Source: Fidelibacterota bacterium (GTDB lineage Bacteria > Fidelibacterota > Marinisomatia > Marinisomatales > TCS55). Taken from it: a DNA stretch of 64,000 nt. Each line of letters starts with the position of its first letter. Position 1 is the first letter of the stretch. The notes under the pieces are model-generated. The model did not search any database. It saw nothing but the letters and a program-made list of their open reading frames with translations, and was not told where the DNA came from. The position numbers and the translations under genes were made by a program. Positions 54,644-62,861 of this stretch are shown here, piece by piece. The stretch lies in the NCBI GenBank assembly GCA_014239435.1, contig JAAZYX010000026.1, positions 62,001-126,000 on the forward strand, given 5' to 3'.

Positions 54644-55135
54644 ATGAAGCTCAATCGTTCTGAACTGGAGCGTGGTTTTAATAACAAGCTGTTTGACATA
54701 CCTGCTGAAGGATTACATCTAAAGGATGTTCGCTTTGAAGACGACAGGATGGAATGCACATTATCTGCAGAACCCATTCCCGAAGGATTCAAATTGACCG
54801 GGACACTGAAAATTCGATTTATAGAATCCTGCGATAGATGTTTAGAATCATTTGTTGATGAACATACTTCAAAAGTTCATTGCATGCTGACTCCGAACGA
54901 AGAATTGATTGACGGTACAGAACCCGAAGTCATCCTTTTCACTGGCAGTGATCATGAGGTCGACTTAGAAACGATCTTTAGAGAATTAATCCTTCTGGAA
55001 GAATCCTTTAAACGACTGTGTCAAGATGGTTGTAAAGGACTCTGCTCTATCTGCGGAATTAATAAGAATTCTGCGGAATGTGACTGTCGAGACGATTCTT
55101 CCGATTCACCATTTGATGTACTCAAACAGCATTAA
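54644..55135 (+). CDS. yceD: YceD/DUF177-family protein
   Basis: A 163-residue protein of the DUF177 family, which lies upstream of rpmF in most bacteria and is linked to 23S rRNA or ribosome maturation. It has the conserved SCDRCLESF and the C-terminal CKGLCSICGINKNSAECDC cysteine set, which may bind zinc. The gene context (yceD-rpmF-fab) is the conserved one, supporting the call. Confidence 0.88.
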   Translation: MKLNRSELERGFNNKLFDIPAEGLHLKDVRFEDDRMECTLSAEPIPEGFKLTGTLKIRFIESCDRCLESFVDEHTSKVHCMLTPNEELIDGTEPEVILFTGSDHEVDLETIFRELILLEESFKRLCQDGCKGLCSICGINKNSAECDCRDDSSDSPFDVLKQH

Positions 55136-55155
55136 GTAATAATTCAGGAGAAACA

Positions 55156-55338
55156 ATGGCAGTACCAAAAAGAAAACAATCAAAAGCACGCGGACGGAAA
55201 CGCCGCACACATTACAAAGCACGTCAAATAAATTTGACCGACTGTCCGCAATGCAGCCAGAAAAAAATGCCTCATCGTGCCTGCCCGAATTGCGGCTACT
55301 ACAGAGGCCGGCCTGTGATTTCAGCAACTGAAAATTAA
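55156..55338 (+). CDS. rpmF: Ribosomal protein L32
   Basis: A 60-residue bL32 with the basic start AVPKRKQSKARGRKRRTHYK and the zinc-ribbon pairs CPQC and CPNC (CxxC-type), so this is the zinc-binding form. AGGAG lies eight bases before the start. It sits between yceD and fabH as expected, though plsX, which usually intervenes, is absent. Confidence 0.96.
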   Translation: MAVPKRKQSKARGRKRRTHYKARQINLTDCPQCSQKKMPHRACPNCGYYRGRPVISATEN

Positions 55339-55409
55339 ATCAGTGAATTTGATCGCCCAGAATTGTTTTGGATGCGGTCAACCCATTTAATCCCAACCAA
55401 GGAATAAGT

Positions 55410-56396
55410 GTGAACGCAACCATCACAGCAACTGCTCGTTATCTTCCAGACCGAGTTCTGACCAATTTTGATCTTGAAAAAATGGTGGATACATCGGATG
55501 AATGGATTCGTTCTCGAACAGGAATCAGCGAAAGGCGATTGGTCGCAGAAGGTGAAGCAACATCCGATATGTGCGCAGAGGTTGTGAACCGATTACTTGA
55601 GAAATCCGGCAAACAGCCGGAAGACATTGACCTCATTATCGTAGCTACGATTACTCCGGATATGCTGGTGGTAGCAACTGCCGCAATTGTCCAGGATAAA
55701 GTGGGTGCAACAAACGCTTGGGGGTTTGATCTAACCGCAGCGTGTTCCGGGTTTTTATACGGTCTCGAAACCGGCTCAAAACTGGTAGAATCAGGACAAT
55801 ATAAAAATGTAATTGTCATTGGCGCTGATGCCATGAGTTCCATTATTGATTATACAGATCGCAACACGTGTGTCATATTTGGTGACGGTGCCGGCGGAGT
55901 ATTGTTGGAGCCCACTAAAAGTGATGGTGGCGTATTGGATTCAATGCTGTTTGCCGACGGAAGTGGAAGAGATTCATTGAAGGTCCATGCCGGCGGAAGC
56001 CTCCACCCTGCTTCAAAAGATACCGTTGAAAATCGAATGCATTATGTCCAACAGGATGGTAAAACTGTTTTCAAATTTGCCGTAAAAAATATGGCCGATG
56101 TTAGCGAAAAAATCCTTAAAAAGAATGGGTATACCGGTCAAGATTTGGCACTGTTTATTCCGCATCAGGCTAATTTGCGTATCATAAATGCAGCAGCAAG
56201 CCGATGTAATCTTTCCGATGAGCAAGTGTTGATAAATATAGAAAAATACGGCAATACAACAGCGGGGACGATTCCGATTGGATTGGACGAAGCAGTTGAG
56301 ACAGGACGTATAAAAAAAGACGATTTGGTACTATTATCTGCCTTTGGCGGCGGTTTTACCTGGGGAAGCGTTTTATTGCGCTGGACAGAATCTTGA
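55410..56396 (+). CDS. fabH: Beta-ketoacyl-ACP synthase III
   Basis: A 328-residue enzyme that starts fatty-acid synthesis by joining acetyl-CoA to malonyl-ACP. Catalytic Cys (TAACSGFLYGLETG), His (FIPHQANLRII) and Asn (YGNTTAGTIPIGLDEA) are all present. I chose the GTG at 55410, because AAGGA lies seven bases upstream and the frame fits FabH from VNATITATARYLPD; an ATG-like position upstream (55368) would add 14 residues unlike the family. It overlaps fabD by four bases. Confidence 0.93.
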   Translation: MNATITATARYLPDRVLTNFDLEKMVDTSDEWIRSRTGISERRLVAEGEATSDMCAEVVNRLLEKSGKQPEDIDLIIVATITPDMLVVATAAIVQDKVGATNAWGFDLTAACSGFLYGLETGSKLVESGQYKNVIVIGADAMSSIIDYTDRNTCVIFGDGAGGVLLEPTKSDGGVLDSMLFADGSGRDSLKVHAGGSLHPASKDTVENRMHYVQQDGKTVFKFAVKNMADVSEKILKKNGYTGQDLALFIPHQANLRIINAAASRCNLSDEQVLINIEKYGNTTAGTIPIGLDEAVETGRIKKDDLVLLSAFGGGFTWGSVLLRWTES

Positions 56397-57313
56397 TGAG
56401 CTTAGCATTGCTTTATCCGGGGCAAGGATCGCAAAAAATCGGAATGGGACTTGATTTATTTGAGAATACCGAGATTGCAAGAAAACGGTTTGAGCAGGCT
56501 AACGACATCATGGAAACTGATATTACAGCCATCATTTTTGAAGGGGCTGAAGAAGTGTTACGCCAGACTCGGTATACACAGCCGTCCATATACATCATTA
56601 GCATAATTTTAACGGAATTGCTTAACGACAAAGGGCTCAATGCAGATTCGGCCGCCGGGCACAGTCTCGGAGAATATTCAGCGTTAACTGCTGGCGGCGC
56701 ATTTAATTTTCAAACCGGTTTATCTCTTGTCAAGCTCAGAGCGGAAAGCATGCAAAAAACAGGCGATGAAACAGAGGGAACAATGGCAGCCGTTCTCGGG
56801 CTTGATGATGCTCTTATTAAAGATATGTGCACGTCCGTATCGCAAGGCATCGTGGTTGCCGCAAACTATAATGCGCCGGGACAAGTAGTTATCTCCGGCG
56901 AAGTGGATGCAGTAAAGCATGCCATGGAATCCGCAAAAGATTTGGGAGCTTCAAAAGTAATACCACTGAATGTGAGCGGTGCTTTTCATTCACCCCTGAT
57001 GGTGCCTGCGCGAGAAGCACTTGCAGAGAAACTTAATACCACGGAAATTCTGGATACTCAATTTCCTGTTTACGTGAATTTCAATGCAAAACCAATATCC
57101 TCGGGTGAAGCAATCCGGGACGCCCTAATCAAACAGTTAGATCATCCTGTGCGTTGGCATGAATCCATATCAAACATGATATCTGACGGAGCGGATTCTT
57201 TTATGGAAATTGGCCCCGGACGCGTGCTGCAGGGATTAAATCGGCGAATTAGCAGAGCTGTACCCACATCAGGAATTTCAACTTGGGAAGACACACACAA
57301 TTTTCATGTATGA
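56393..57313 (+). CDS. fabD: Malonyl-CoA:ACP transacylase
   Basis: A 306-residue enzyme loading malonyl groups onto ACP. It has the start LLYPGQGSQKIGMGLDLFEN, the nucleophile motif AAGHSLGEYSALTAGGAF with catalytic Ser, and SGAFHSPLMVPA with the catalytic His. Length is normal. The start overlaps fabH (ATGA) and the end overlaps fabG by eight bases. Confidence 0.95.
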   Translation: MMSLALLYPGQGSQKIGMGLDLFENTEIARKRFEQANDIMETDITAIIFEGAEEVLRQTRYTQPSIYIISIILTELLNDKGLNADSAAGHSLGEYSALTAGGAFNFQTGLSLVKLRAESMQKTGDETEGTMAAVLGLDDALIKDMCTSVSQGIVVAANYNAPGQVVISGEVDAVKHAMESAKDLGASKVIPLNVSGAFHSPLMVPAREALAEKLNTTEILDTQFPVYVNFNAKPISSGEAIRDALIKQLDHPVRWHESISNMISDGADSFMEIGPGRVLQGLNRRISRAVPTSGISTWEDTHNFHV

Positions 57314-58052
57314 TTTAAACGGAAAAACAGCGATCGTTACGGGGGCATCCCGCGGCATTGGAAAAAGCATCTCAGAAGTATTAGCCGAATACGGCGCTCA
57401 ATTAGTTTGTGTGAGCCGTACCACCGATGCAGTACAATCCGTTGCCGAGAAGATTCAAGCTAACGGCGGGAAAGCAATCGGTATGCCGTGCGATGTTTCG
57501 GATGCATCCAGCGTAAGCAATCTCATTAAGAAGGTTCAAGATCAGTTCGAATCCATCGATATTTTGATAAACAATGCCGGCATCACGCGCGATGGTTTAA
57601 TCATGCGAATGTCTGGCGATGATTGGGATACCGTTTTGGATATAAATTTGAAGGGTGCATTTCACACTATTAAATCGGTTGCCCGTCCTATGATGAAACA
57701 GCGCAGCGGACGGATCATTAACATTTCCTCTGTGGTTGGATTGACGGGGAATGCCGGACAGGCAAATTATGCCGCATCTAAAGCGGGAATTGTTGGTTTA
57801 ACAAAATCTATGGCTCAGGAACTCGCTCCTCGCGGGATTACCGTTAATTGCATCGCGCCAGGATATATTGAAACAGATATGACCGATTCTTTATCAGATG
57901 AAGTCAAAGAAGAAATAATGAAACAAATACCGCTTGGCCGAATCGGAAAATCAGAAGAAGTCGCTGCTATGGCGCTTTTTTTAAGTTCGAACGAAGCGGA
58001 ATATATCACCGGGCAAACCGTAACGGTTGACGGTGGTATGGTCATGAACTAA
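57306..58052 (+). CDS. fabG: 3-oxoacyl-ACP reductase
   Basis: A 248-residue short-chain dehydrogenase using NADPH to reduce 3-oxoacyl-ACP. It has the cofactor motif [20 protein letters not shown], the NNAG motif ([15 protein letters not shown]), catalytic Ser in [12 protein letters not shown], and YAASKAG with catalytic Tyr and Lys. The C-terminal [13 protein letters not shown] is typical of FabG. Followed by acpP after 14 bases, with a good ribosome site. Confidence 0.95.
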   Translation: MYDLNGKTAIVTGASRGIGKSISEVLAEYGAQLVCVSRTTDAVQSVAEKIQANGGKAIGMPCDVSDASSVSNLIKKVQDQFESIDILINNAGITRDGLIMRMSGDDWDTVLDINLKGAFHTIKSVARPMMKQRSGRIINISSVVGLTGNAGQANYAASKAGIVGLTKSMAQELAPRGITVNCIAPGYIETDMTDSLSDEVKEEIMKQIPLGRIGKSEEVAAMALFLSSNEAEYITGQTVTVDGGMVMN

Positions 58053-58066
58053 CCAAGGAGAACACC

Positions 58067-58297
58067 ATGTCAACATTCGACAAAGTAAAAGAAGTCATCA
58101 TTGACAAACTCGGAGTTGAGGGAGACAAAATCGCAACAGAAGCATCTTTCGTGGATGATTTGGGCGCAGACTCTCTTGATACCGTTGAACTAATCATGGA
58201 ACTGGAAGAAGAATTCAGTTTAGAAATACCCGATGAAGATGCAGAAGGACTCACCACTGTTGGTTCTGTAGTGGATTATATAGAAAGCAATTCGTAG
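58067..58297 (+). CDS. acpP: Acyl carrier protein
   Basis: A 76-residue acidic protein that carries growing acyl chains on phosphopantetheine. The attachment Ser is in [19 protein letters not shown], the hallmark motif. The start [20 protein letters not shown] is typical. AAGGAG lies seven bases before the start. fabF follows after six bases. Confidence 0.97.
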   Translation: MSTFDKVKEVIIDKLGVEGDKIATEASFVDDLGADSLDTVELIMELEEEFSLEIPDEDAEGLTTVGSVVDYIESNS

Positions 58298-58303
58298 AGC
58301 ATC

Positions 58304-59548
58304 ATGTCCCGTAAACGGGTAGTCATTACAGGCTTGGGGGTTCTTGCTCCCAATGGAAATTCGGTTCCGGATTATTGGGCCGCATTGTGCAGCGGGAAGA
58401 GCGGAATCGCACCTATTTCCTATTTCGATGCATCGGAGTTTCCGGTAAAAATTGCCGGAGAACTTTCTGGCTTTAATGCAGAAGATCATTTCGATCGGAA
58501 ATCACTCAGAAAACTGGATCCGTTCTCGATCTACGCGCTTGTGGCAACCCGGGAAGCTGTAAACCAAGCAAAACTGAATCCTGAAAAAATGAATTGCGAC
58601 AGAGTTGGAGTCGTCATCGGAACCGGTATCGGCGGCGTTAATACATTTGAAGAGGAAAAGGTGAAAATTCACACGCGAGGTAATCGACGAGTATCCCCGT
58701 TCTTTGTGCCAAAGATGATTGCCAATATTGCCGCCGGACATGTTGCCATTGAATACGGATTCAAGGGTCCAAATAAAACAATTGTCTCTGCGTGTGCATC
58801 GGCAACCGACGCCCTGGGAACCGCTCTCAGGACCATCCAATATGGAGACGCGGATGTTGTAATTTCTGGAGGAACCGAAGCTTCTATCACAGATTTGACT
58901 ATCGCTGGATTTGGAAATATGAAAGCATTATCCACCAGAAACGATGCACCTGAAAAAGCCAGCAGACCATTCGATTTGGATCGGGATGGATTCGTCCTGG
59001 GGGAAGGCGCCGGTATTCTAGTCTTAGAATCGGAAGAACATGCCAAAGCTAGAGGCGCTGTGATTCTCGGAGAACTCGCCGGTTACGGCGCAACGGATGA
59101 TGCGTTTCACATTACACAGCCTGCTGAAGGCGGGACAGGCGCATTGGAAGCAATGCGTTTGGCTGTGCAGGATGCGGGATTGGAAAATGATGATATTGAC
59201 TACATCAACGCTCACGGCACATCCACACCGTTCAACGATAAAAATGAGTCAGCCGCCATTGCTACTTTATTTGGTGAAAGCGCACATCAATTAAAAGTCA
59301 GTTCCACAAAATCTATGACAGGCCATCTTCTTGGGGCTGCCGGTGGAATTGAAGCTGTGGCTTCGGTGATGGCAATTCAGGAACAAACCATTCCTCCTAC
59401 AATCAATTATAAAACACAAGATCCCGACTGCACGCTGGATTACACTCCCAATGAAGCATGTAAAACACACGTGAACGGAGTACTGTCTAACACGTTCGGA
59501 TTCGGCGGACACAATGCCGTTATTGCCATGAGGAATTGGGACGAGTGA
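58304..59548 (+). CDS. fabF: Beta-ketoacyl-ACP synthase II
   Basis: A 414-residue elongation condensing enzyme. It has the start RVVITGLGVLAPNGNSVPDY, the nucleophile Cys in VSACASATDALGTAL, the His of INAHGTSTPFNDKNES and the second His of TGHLLGAAGGIEAVA, plus the C-terminal NTFGFGGHNAVIAM. Length is normal for FabF. Its stop overlaps the rnc start (GTGA) at 59545-59548. Confidence 0.95.
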   Translation: MSRKRVVITGLGVLAPNGNSVPDYWAALCSGKSGIAPISYFDASEFPVKIAGELSGFNAEDHFDRKSLRKLDPFSIYALVATREAVNQAKLNPEKMNCDRVGVVIGTGIGGVNTFEEEKVKIHTRGNRRVSPFFVPKMIANIAAGHVAIEYGFKGPNKTIVSACASATDALGTALRTIQYGDADVVISGGTEASITDLTIAGFGNMKALSTRNDAPEKASRPFDLDRDGFVLGEGAGILVLESEEHAKARGAVILGELAGYGATDDAFHITQPAEGGTGALEAMRLAVQDAGLENDDIDYINAHGTSTPFNDKNESAAIATLFGESAHQLKVSSTKSMTGHLLGAAGGIEAVASVMAIQEQTIPPTINYKTQDPDCTLDYTPNEACKTHVNGVLSNTFGFGGHNAVIAMRNWDE

Positions 59549-60249
59549 ACCTGTTTAAACGGTTCCTCGGCAAACCAACCTCACATTCGTCTCATCCTCT
59601 AGAAAAACAAATAGGGTATACTTTTTCGAATAAAGCGCTTCTCATGCAGGCGTTTACCCATCGGTCCATCTCGGCCGAGCCAAAACAAAATTATGAGCGG
59701 TTGGAATTTCTCGGTGATGCGGTGATTGACATTGTTATCAGTCAGGAACTCATGAAAGATTTCAACGATGGTGATGAAGGTTTTTTAACTCAGAAACGAT
59801 CGTCGTTAGTACAAAAATCATTTTTGGGATCAATGGGGAAAAAACTGAATTTATTGTCTCATTTGGATATTGAGGAAACCGTCGATTTACATCAGGATAA
59901 AATTGCCGAAAGACAGGCAGCGAATCTTTATGAAGCACTGATTGGTGCCGTTTTTTTAGACGGAGGGCTCTCTCCTGCTCGATCTCTTATCCTGAAAACT
60001 ATCTGGATGAACCGTCAGGAAGCTTGGAAAGCGGTCAATTATAAAGGGCAGCTCATTGAGCTCTGCCACATATTGAATATTGGGAACCCCAGATTTCTTG
60101 TTACAAATGTTTCCGGCCCTGATCATCAAAAACTTTTTGAGGTTCACGTAAAAATTAAAGAGGATCAATATCCAAGCGGAATTGGTACCAATAAAAAAGC
60201 GGCAGAACAATCCGCCGCTCAGTATGCCTTAGAAGCTCTCAGCAGTTAG
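59545..60249 (+). CDS. rnc: Ribonuclease III
   Basis: A 234-residue dsRNA endonuclease that processes rRNA and other transcripts. The catalytic signature NYERLEFLGDAVIDIVIS is present (near 45), the second acidic cluster is in NLYEALIGAVFLDGG, and a C-terminal dsRNA-binding domain (about 160-234) ends KKAAEQSAAQYALEAL. I chose the GTG at 59545, which overlaps the fabF stop and has TGAGGA upstream; a TTG at 59536 is possible. Convergent with the next gene; their stops overlap by four bases. Confidence 0.93.
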   Translation: MNLFKRFLGKPTSHSSHPLEKQIGYTFSNKALLMQAFTHRSISAEPKQNYERLEFLGDAVIDIVISQELMKDFNDGDEGFLTQKRSSLVQKSFLGSMGKKLNLLSHLDIEETVDLHQDKIAERQAANLYEALIGAVFLDGGLSPARSLILKTIWMNRQEAWKAVNYKGQLIELCHILNIGNPRFLVTNVSGPDHQKLFEVHVKIKEDQYPSGIGTNKKAAEQSAAQYALEALSS

Positions 60250-60788
60250 CTCGTCTGAATATCTTTTATTTTATCCCGTAAGCGGGCAGCCCGTTCATAT
60301 TCCTCTTCTTCAATAGCCTTATCTAACTGCTCTTCCAGCAAATCAAGTCCAGGCTCTTCCTGAATACCGTCCATTTCATCTCCGTCATCCAAAATAGCCG
60401 CCTCATTCATTACTTCTAAGCCGACTAAAATCGGCGCTTCCAAACGAAGTGCAACTGCCAATGCATCGCTCGGGCGGGAATCCACTGCCGTATCCTTAAT
60501 CGTTTTTCCCTTCAATTCAAGTGATGCATAAAAAATGCCGTCCTTCAATTCGGTAATCTTAACCGCCTTCAATTTGGCATCGATATCTTTGAGAATATTT
60601 CCGATTAAATCGTGGGTGAGTGGACGCGGTGTATCCATGTATTCCATCGCAAGGGCTATGGATTGCGCCTCAAATGTTCCGACAATAACAGGAAGTTTTC
60701 GGTCTCCGTCAATCTCCTTTAAAATAACGGCATAGCTTCGGCTTGGAGGGTGGTAAGTAATTTTTTCGACTTGGACAGGAATCATCAT
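60246..60788 (-). CDS. Bifunctional nuclease-domain (DUF151) protein with UVR motif
   Basis: A 180-residue protein with an N-terminal BFN/DUF151 domain (about residues 5-130: GTFEAQSIALAMEYMDTPRP and VDSRPSDALAVALRLEAPIL). A C-terminal UvrB/UvrC-type motif follows (about 145-178: LLEEQLDKAIEEEEYERAAR). Proteins of this type have been reported as nucleases in hyperthermophiles and plants, but the role in most bacteria is unclear. Convergent with rnc; upstream gap to the next minus-strand gene is 49 bases. Confidence 0.88.
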   Translation of the reverse strand: MMIPVQVEKITYHPPSRSYAVILKEIDGDRKLPVIVGTFEAQSIALAMEYMDTPRPLTHDLIGNILKDIDAKLKAVKITELKDGIFYASLELKGKTIKDTAVDSRPSDALAVALRLEAPILVGLEVMNEAAILDDGDEMDGIQEEPGLDLLEEQLDKAIEEEEYERAARLRDKIKDIQTS

Positions 60789-60837
60789 AACGGGCTGTGG
60801 ATAATTTAGTGAGCGGGTTTGGCTGATTCAATCAATT

Positions 60838-61887
60838 TCAAATTAATTCTGATAATATTTTCTTTAGCTGATCAATTTTAACTACGGGAGTTGGATCAGT
60901 CCCATGCTCCAGCGCACACCAATAGCTAATCCAGTCGCCTAAGTGGATTAAATGCAAAAGCTGCTCAGCTCCGGAATTCTGGTCTGCCTCTAGGATAATG
61001 TCATTAGCAGGGAAGGAACCGACGATGCTACGGGTAACGTCTCTTCGGGATTTTGTTCTTTGGTGGCAGTTTTTATCCGCTACCCAGACAAGACTAATCT
61101 GTTTCAACAGGTCTTTATTATTTTCCCATCCAACGATTTCATTATGATTCAATTCCGGTAGTCGGTTGCACCAAGCATGCATGTTCGCATTTTCATTCAG
61201 CTGTCCCTTAAAGCGAATTGCCGCTGCTTCTGACAAATCTGAATCCGAGTACAGTATTGGAATGGTATGGCGAATTTTTCGTGCGATGGCGTGTGCAGGA
61301 TTTGCGCTTTCTTTTGATCCCCAGTTGTCACGCTGAGTTTTTAGATGTGTAATTGAATTCTGCAGTAATGTTTTATAATCGTAGTTAATTAATCCAATTG
61401 CATGCAAGATATACAGCATCGGAATGAATGAAAAAGCCAGCGCCGCTCTTGGCTGAAGTCCGCTAGGAATACCAACTATCTCATAATTGTTATCCTGCAG
61501 ATTTTGGGTCAAGGTTCCGCCTGTGGAAATTCCGATTATCTGCGCCTTTTTAGAATTCGCATCTTGAAATGCGGACAAAGTTTCTTCTGTATTTCCTGAA
61601 TACGAGGAACAAATGACGAGGGAATTTTGATTCACCCAGTTTGGAATTGAATAATCCCGGGAAACAAACATTGGAACCGTTAATTCGCCGGCAGCCAACA
61701 CGCGCGCTACGTCTCCGCCAATGGCAGATCCACCCATTCCGGCTACCACAATCCCATTTAAATTTTCATAATTCTTGGAAAGAGAAATAGATTCGCCTAT
61801 CGTCATTGCCTGTACCATTTGGTCCGGGAAAGCATATATAGCATGGTGCATATTGCTAACGTCTATTTTGTTTTCTGACATACTCAC
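60838..61887 (-). CDS. Bifunctional phosphoglucose/phosphomannose isomerase
   Basis: A 349-residue SIS-domain isomerase converting glucose-6-P and mannose-6-P to fructose-6-P. It has VVAGMGGSAIGGDVARVLAA, VICSSYSGNTEETLSAF, SGLQPRAALAFSFIPML and the C-terminal sugar-phosphate segment (PELNHNEIVGWENNKD). The family is the short archaeal/bacterial pgi-pmi type rather than classical Pgi. The start overlaps the polyprenyl synthase stop (ATGA at 61884), next to a phosphohexomutase, so the three are probably one operon. Confidence 0.92.
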   Translation of the reverse strand: MSMSENKIDVSNMHHAIYAFPDQMVQAMTIGESISLSKNYENLNGIVVAGMGGSAIGGDVARVLAAGELTVPMFVSRDYSIPNWVNQNSLVICSSYSGNTEETLSAFQDANSKKAQIIGISTGGTLTQNLQDNNYEIVGIPSGLQPRAALAFSFIPMLYILHAIGLINYDYKTLLQNSITHLKTQRDNWGSKESANPAHAIARKIRHTIPILYSDSDLSEAAAIRFKGQLNENANMHAWCNRLPELNHNEIVGWENNKDLLKQISLVWVADKNCHQRTKSRRDVTRSIVGSFPANDIILEADQNSGAEQLLHLIHLGDWISYWCALEHGTDPTPVVKIDQLKKILSELI

Positions 61888-62861
61888 TTCTTCCTGTTTA
61901 AAATCATCGTTGCAAACTCTTCTAATTCTACTCTATGTGATTCCGAAAGAATTACATTTAGGCTTTTGTGCGCTTCGTTCATTGCCGTTTCGGCCAATAA
62001 ATCTGCTTTTAAGCGGATGCCTCTCTTTTCATAATACTTGCGAAGAAATAGAAGCCGATCTTGGATATTCAACTTTTTTGCTTCGGCAGACTTTTCTTCC
62101 CATTCGGCTGCATTGTCTTTTTTCGCGATTAAACTAAGGATGGTCTGCTTTTCGGAAAGCACATCGCTTCCCAAGCTTTTGCCCATTGATTTTGGATCGC
62201 TGAATATTTCGAGTATATCATCCTGAATTTGAAACGCTATCCCCAATTGCCGACCATAAGACTGTAAGCTTGCACACGTTTTTTCATCCTGATTTGCGAC
62301 AATTCCACCTAGCTCCCCCGCGCATCCCAGCAAACTTCCTGTTTTCTTTTCTATCATTTCGAGATAGTGCATAATTCTTATATCAGTCCCAGCGGCAAAT
62401 TCCAAATCCATTGCCTGACCTTCACACACCGTGAGAGCTGCCTCATTAAAACACCGTATCGCCCGAACAGTTCCGCTTTTGATTCGACCGAGAGCTAGTT
62501 GCGCAAGAACAAAGAGTCCATCGCCTGCAAGAATAGCGGTAGGATCATTCCATTTAGTATGCACTGAATCCTGCCCGTGCCGTGTGTCATCTCTATCCAT
62601 AATATCATCGTGAACGAGAGTAAAATTATGAAGAAGTTCAACGGCGATTCCTGCATGCATCAACTCTTCCGGATCTGCCTGAAAGGCTCTGCCGACCAAA
62701 TGCGTGAGAACAGGGCGAAGGCGTTTCCCTTTGCCGTTTAACACATATTTTATGGGGCCGTAAAAAGATTCAGGATTCTGAGAAATACTAAGACGATTGA
62801 GTGCCTTATCAGTTTCCTTCCTTAGGAATTCAATATGTTCGGTAAAATCAGGTGTGTCCAA
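61884..62861 (-). CDS. Polyprenyl (geranylgeranyl/farnesyl) diphosphate synthase
   Basis: A 325-residue isoprenyl synthase. The first Asp-rich motif is LVHDDIMDRDDTRHG (near 90), and the second is FQIQDDILEIFSD (near 215); GKGKRLRPVLTHL is also typical. It condenses isopentenyl and allylic diphosphates; the exact chain length cannot be fixed from sequence. It overlaps the phosphohexomutase by 14 bases. Products could feed quinones or undecaprenyl carriers used by MraY. Confidence 0.92.
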   Translation of the reverse strand: MDTPDFTEHIEFLRKETDKALNRLSISQNPESFYGPIKYVLNGKGKRLRPVLTHLVGRAFQADPEELMHAGIAVELLHNFTLVHDDIMDRDDTRHGQDSVHTKWNDPTAILAGDGLFVLAQLALGRIKSGTVRAIRCFNEAALTVCEGQAMDLEFAAGTDIRIMHYLEMIEKKTGSLLGCAGELGGIVANQDEKTCASLQSYGRQLGIAFQIQDDILEIFSDPKSMGKSLGSDVLSEKQTILSLIAKKDNAAEWEEKSAEAKKLNIQDRLLFLRKYYEKRGIRLKADLLAETAMNEAHKSLNVILSESHRVELEEFATMILNRKK

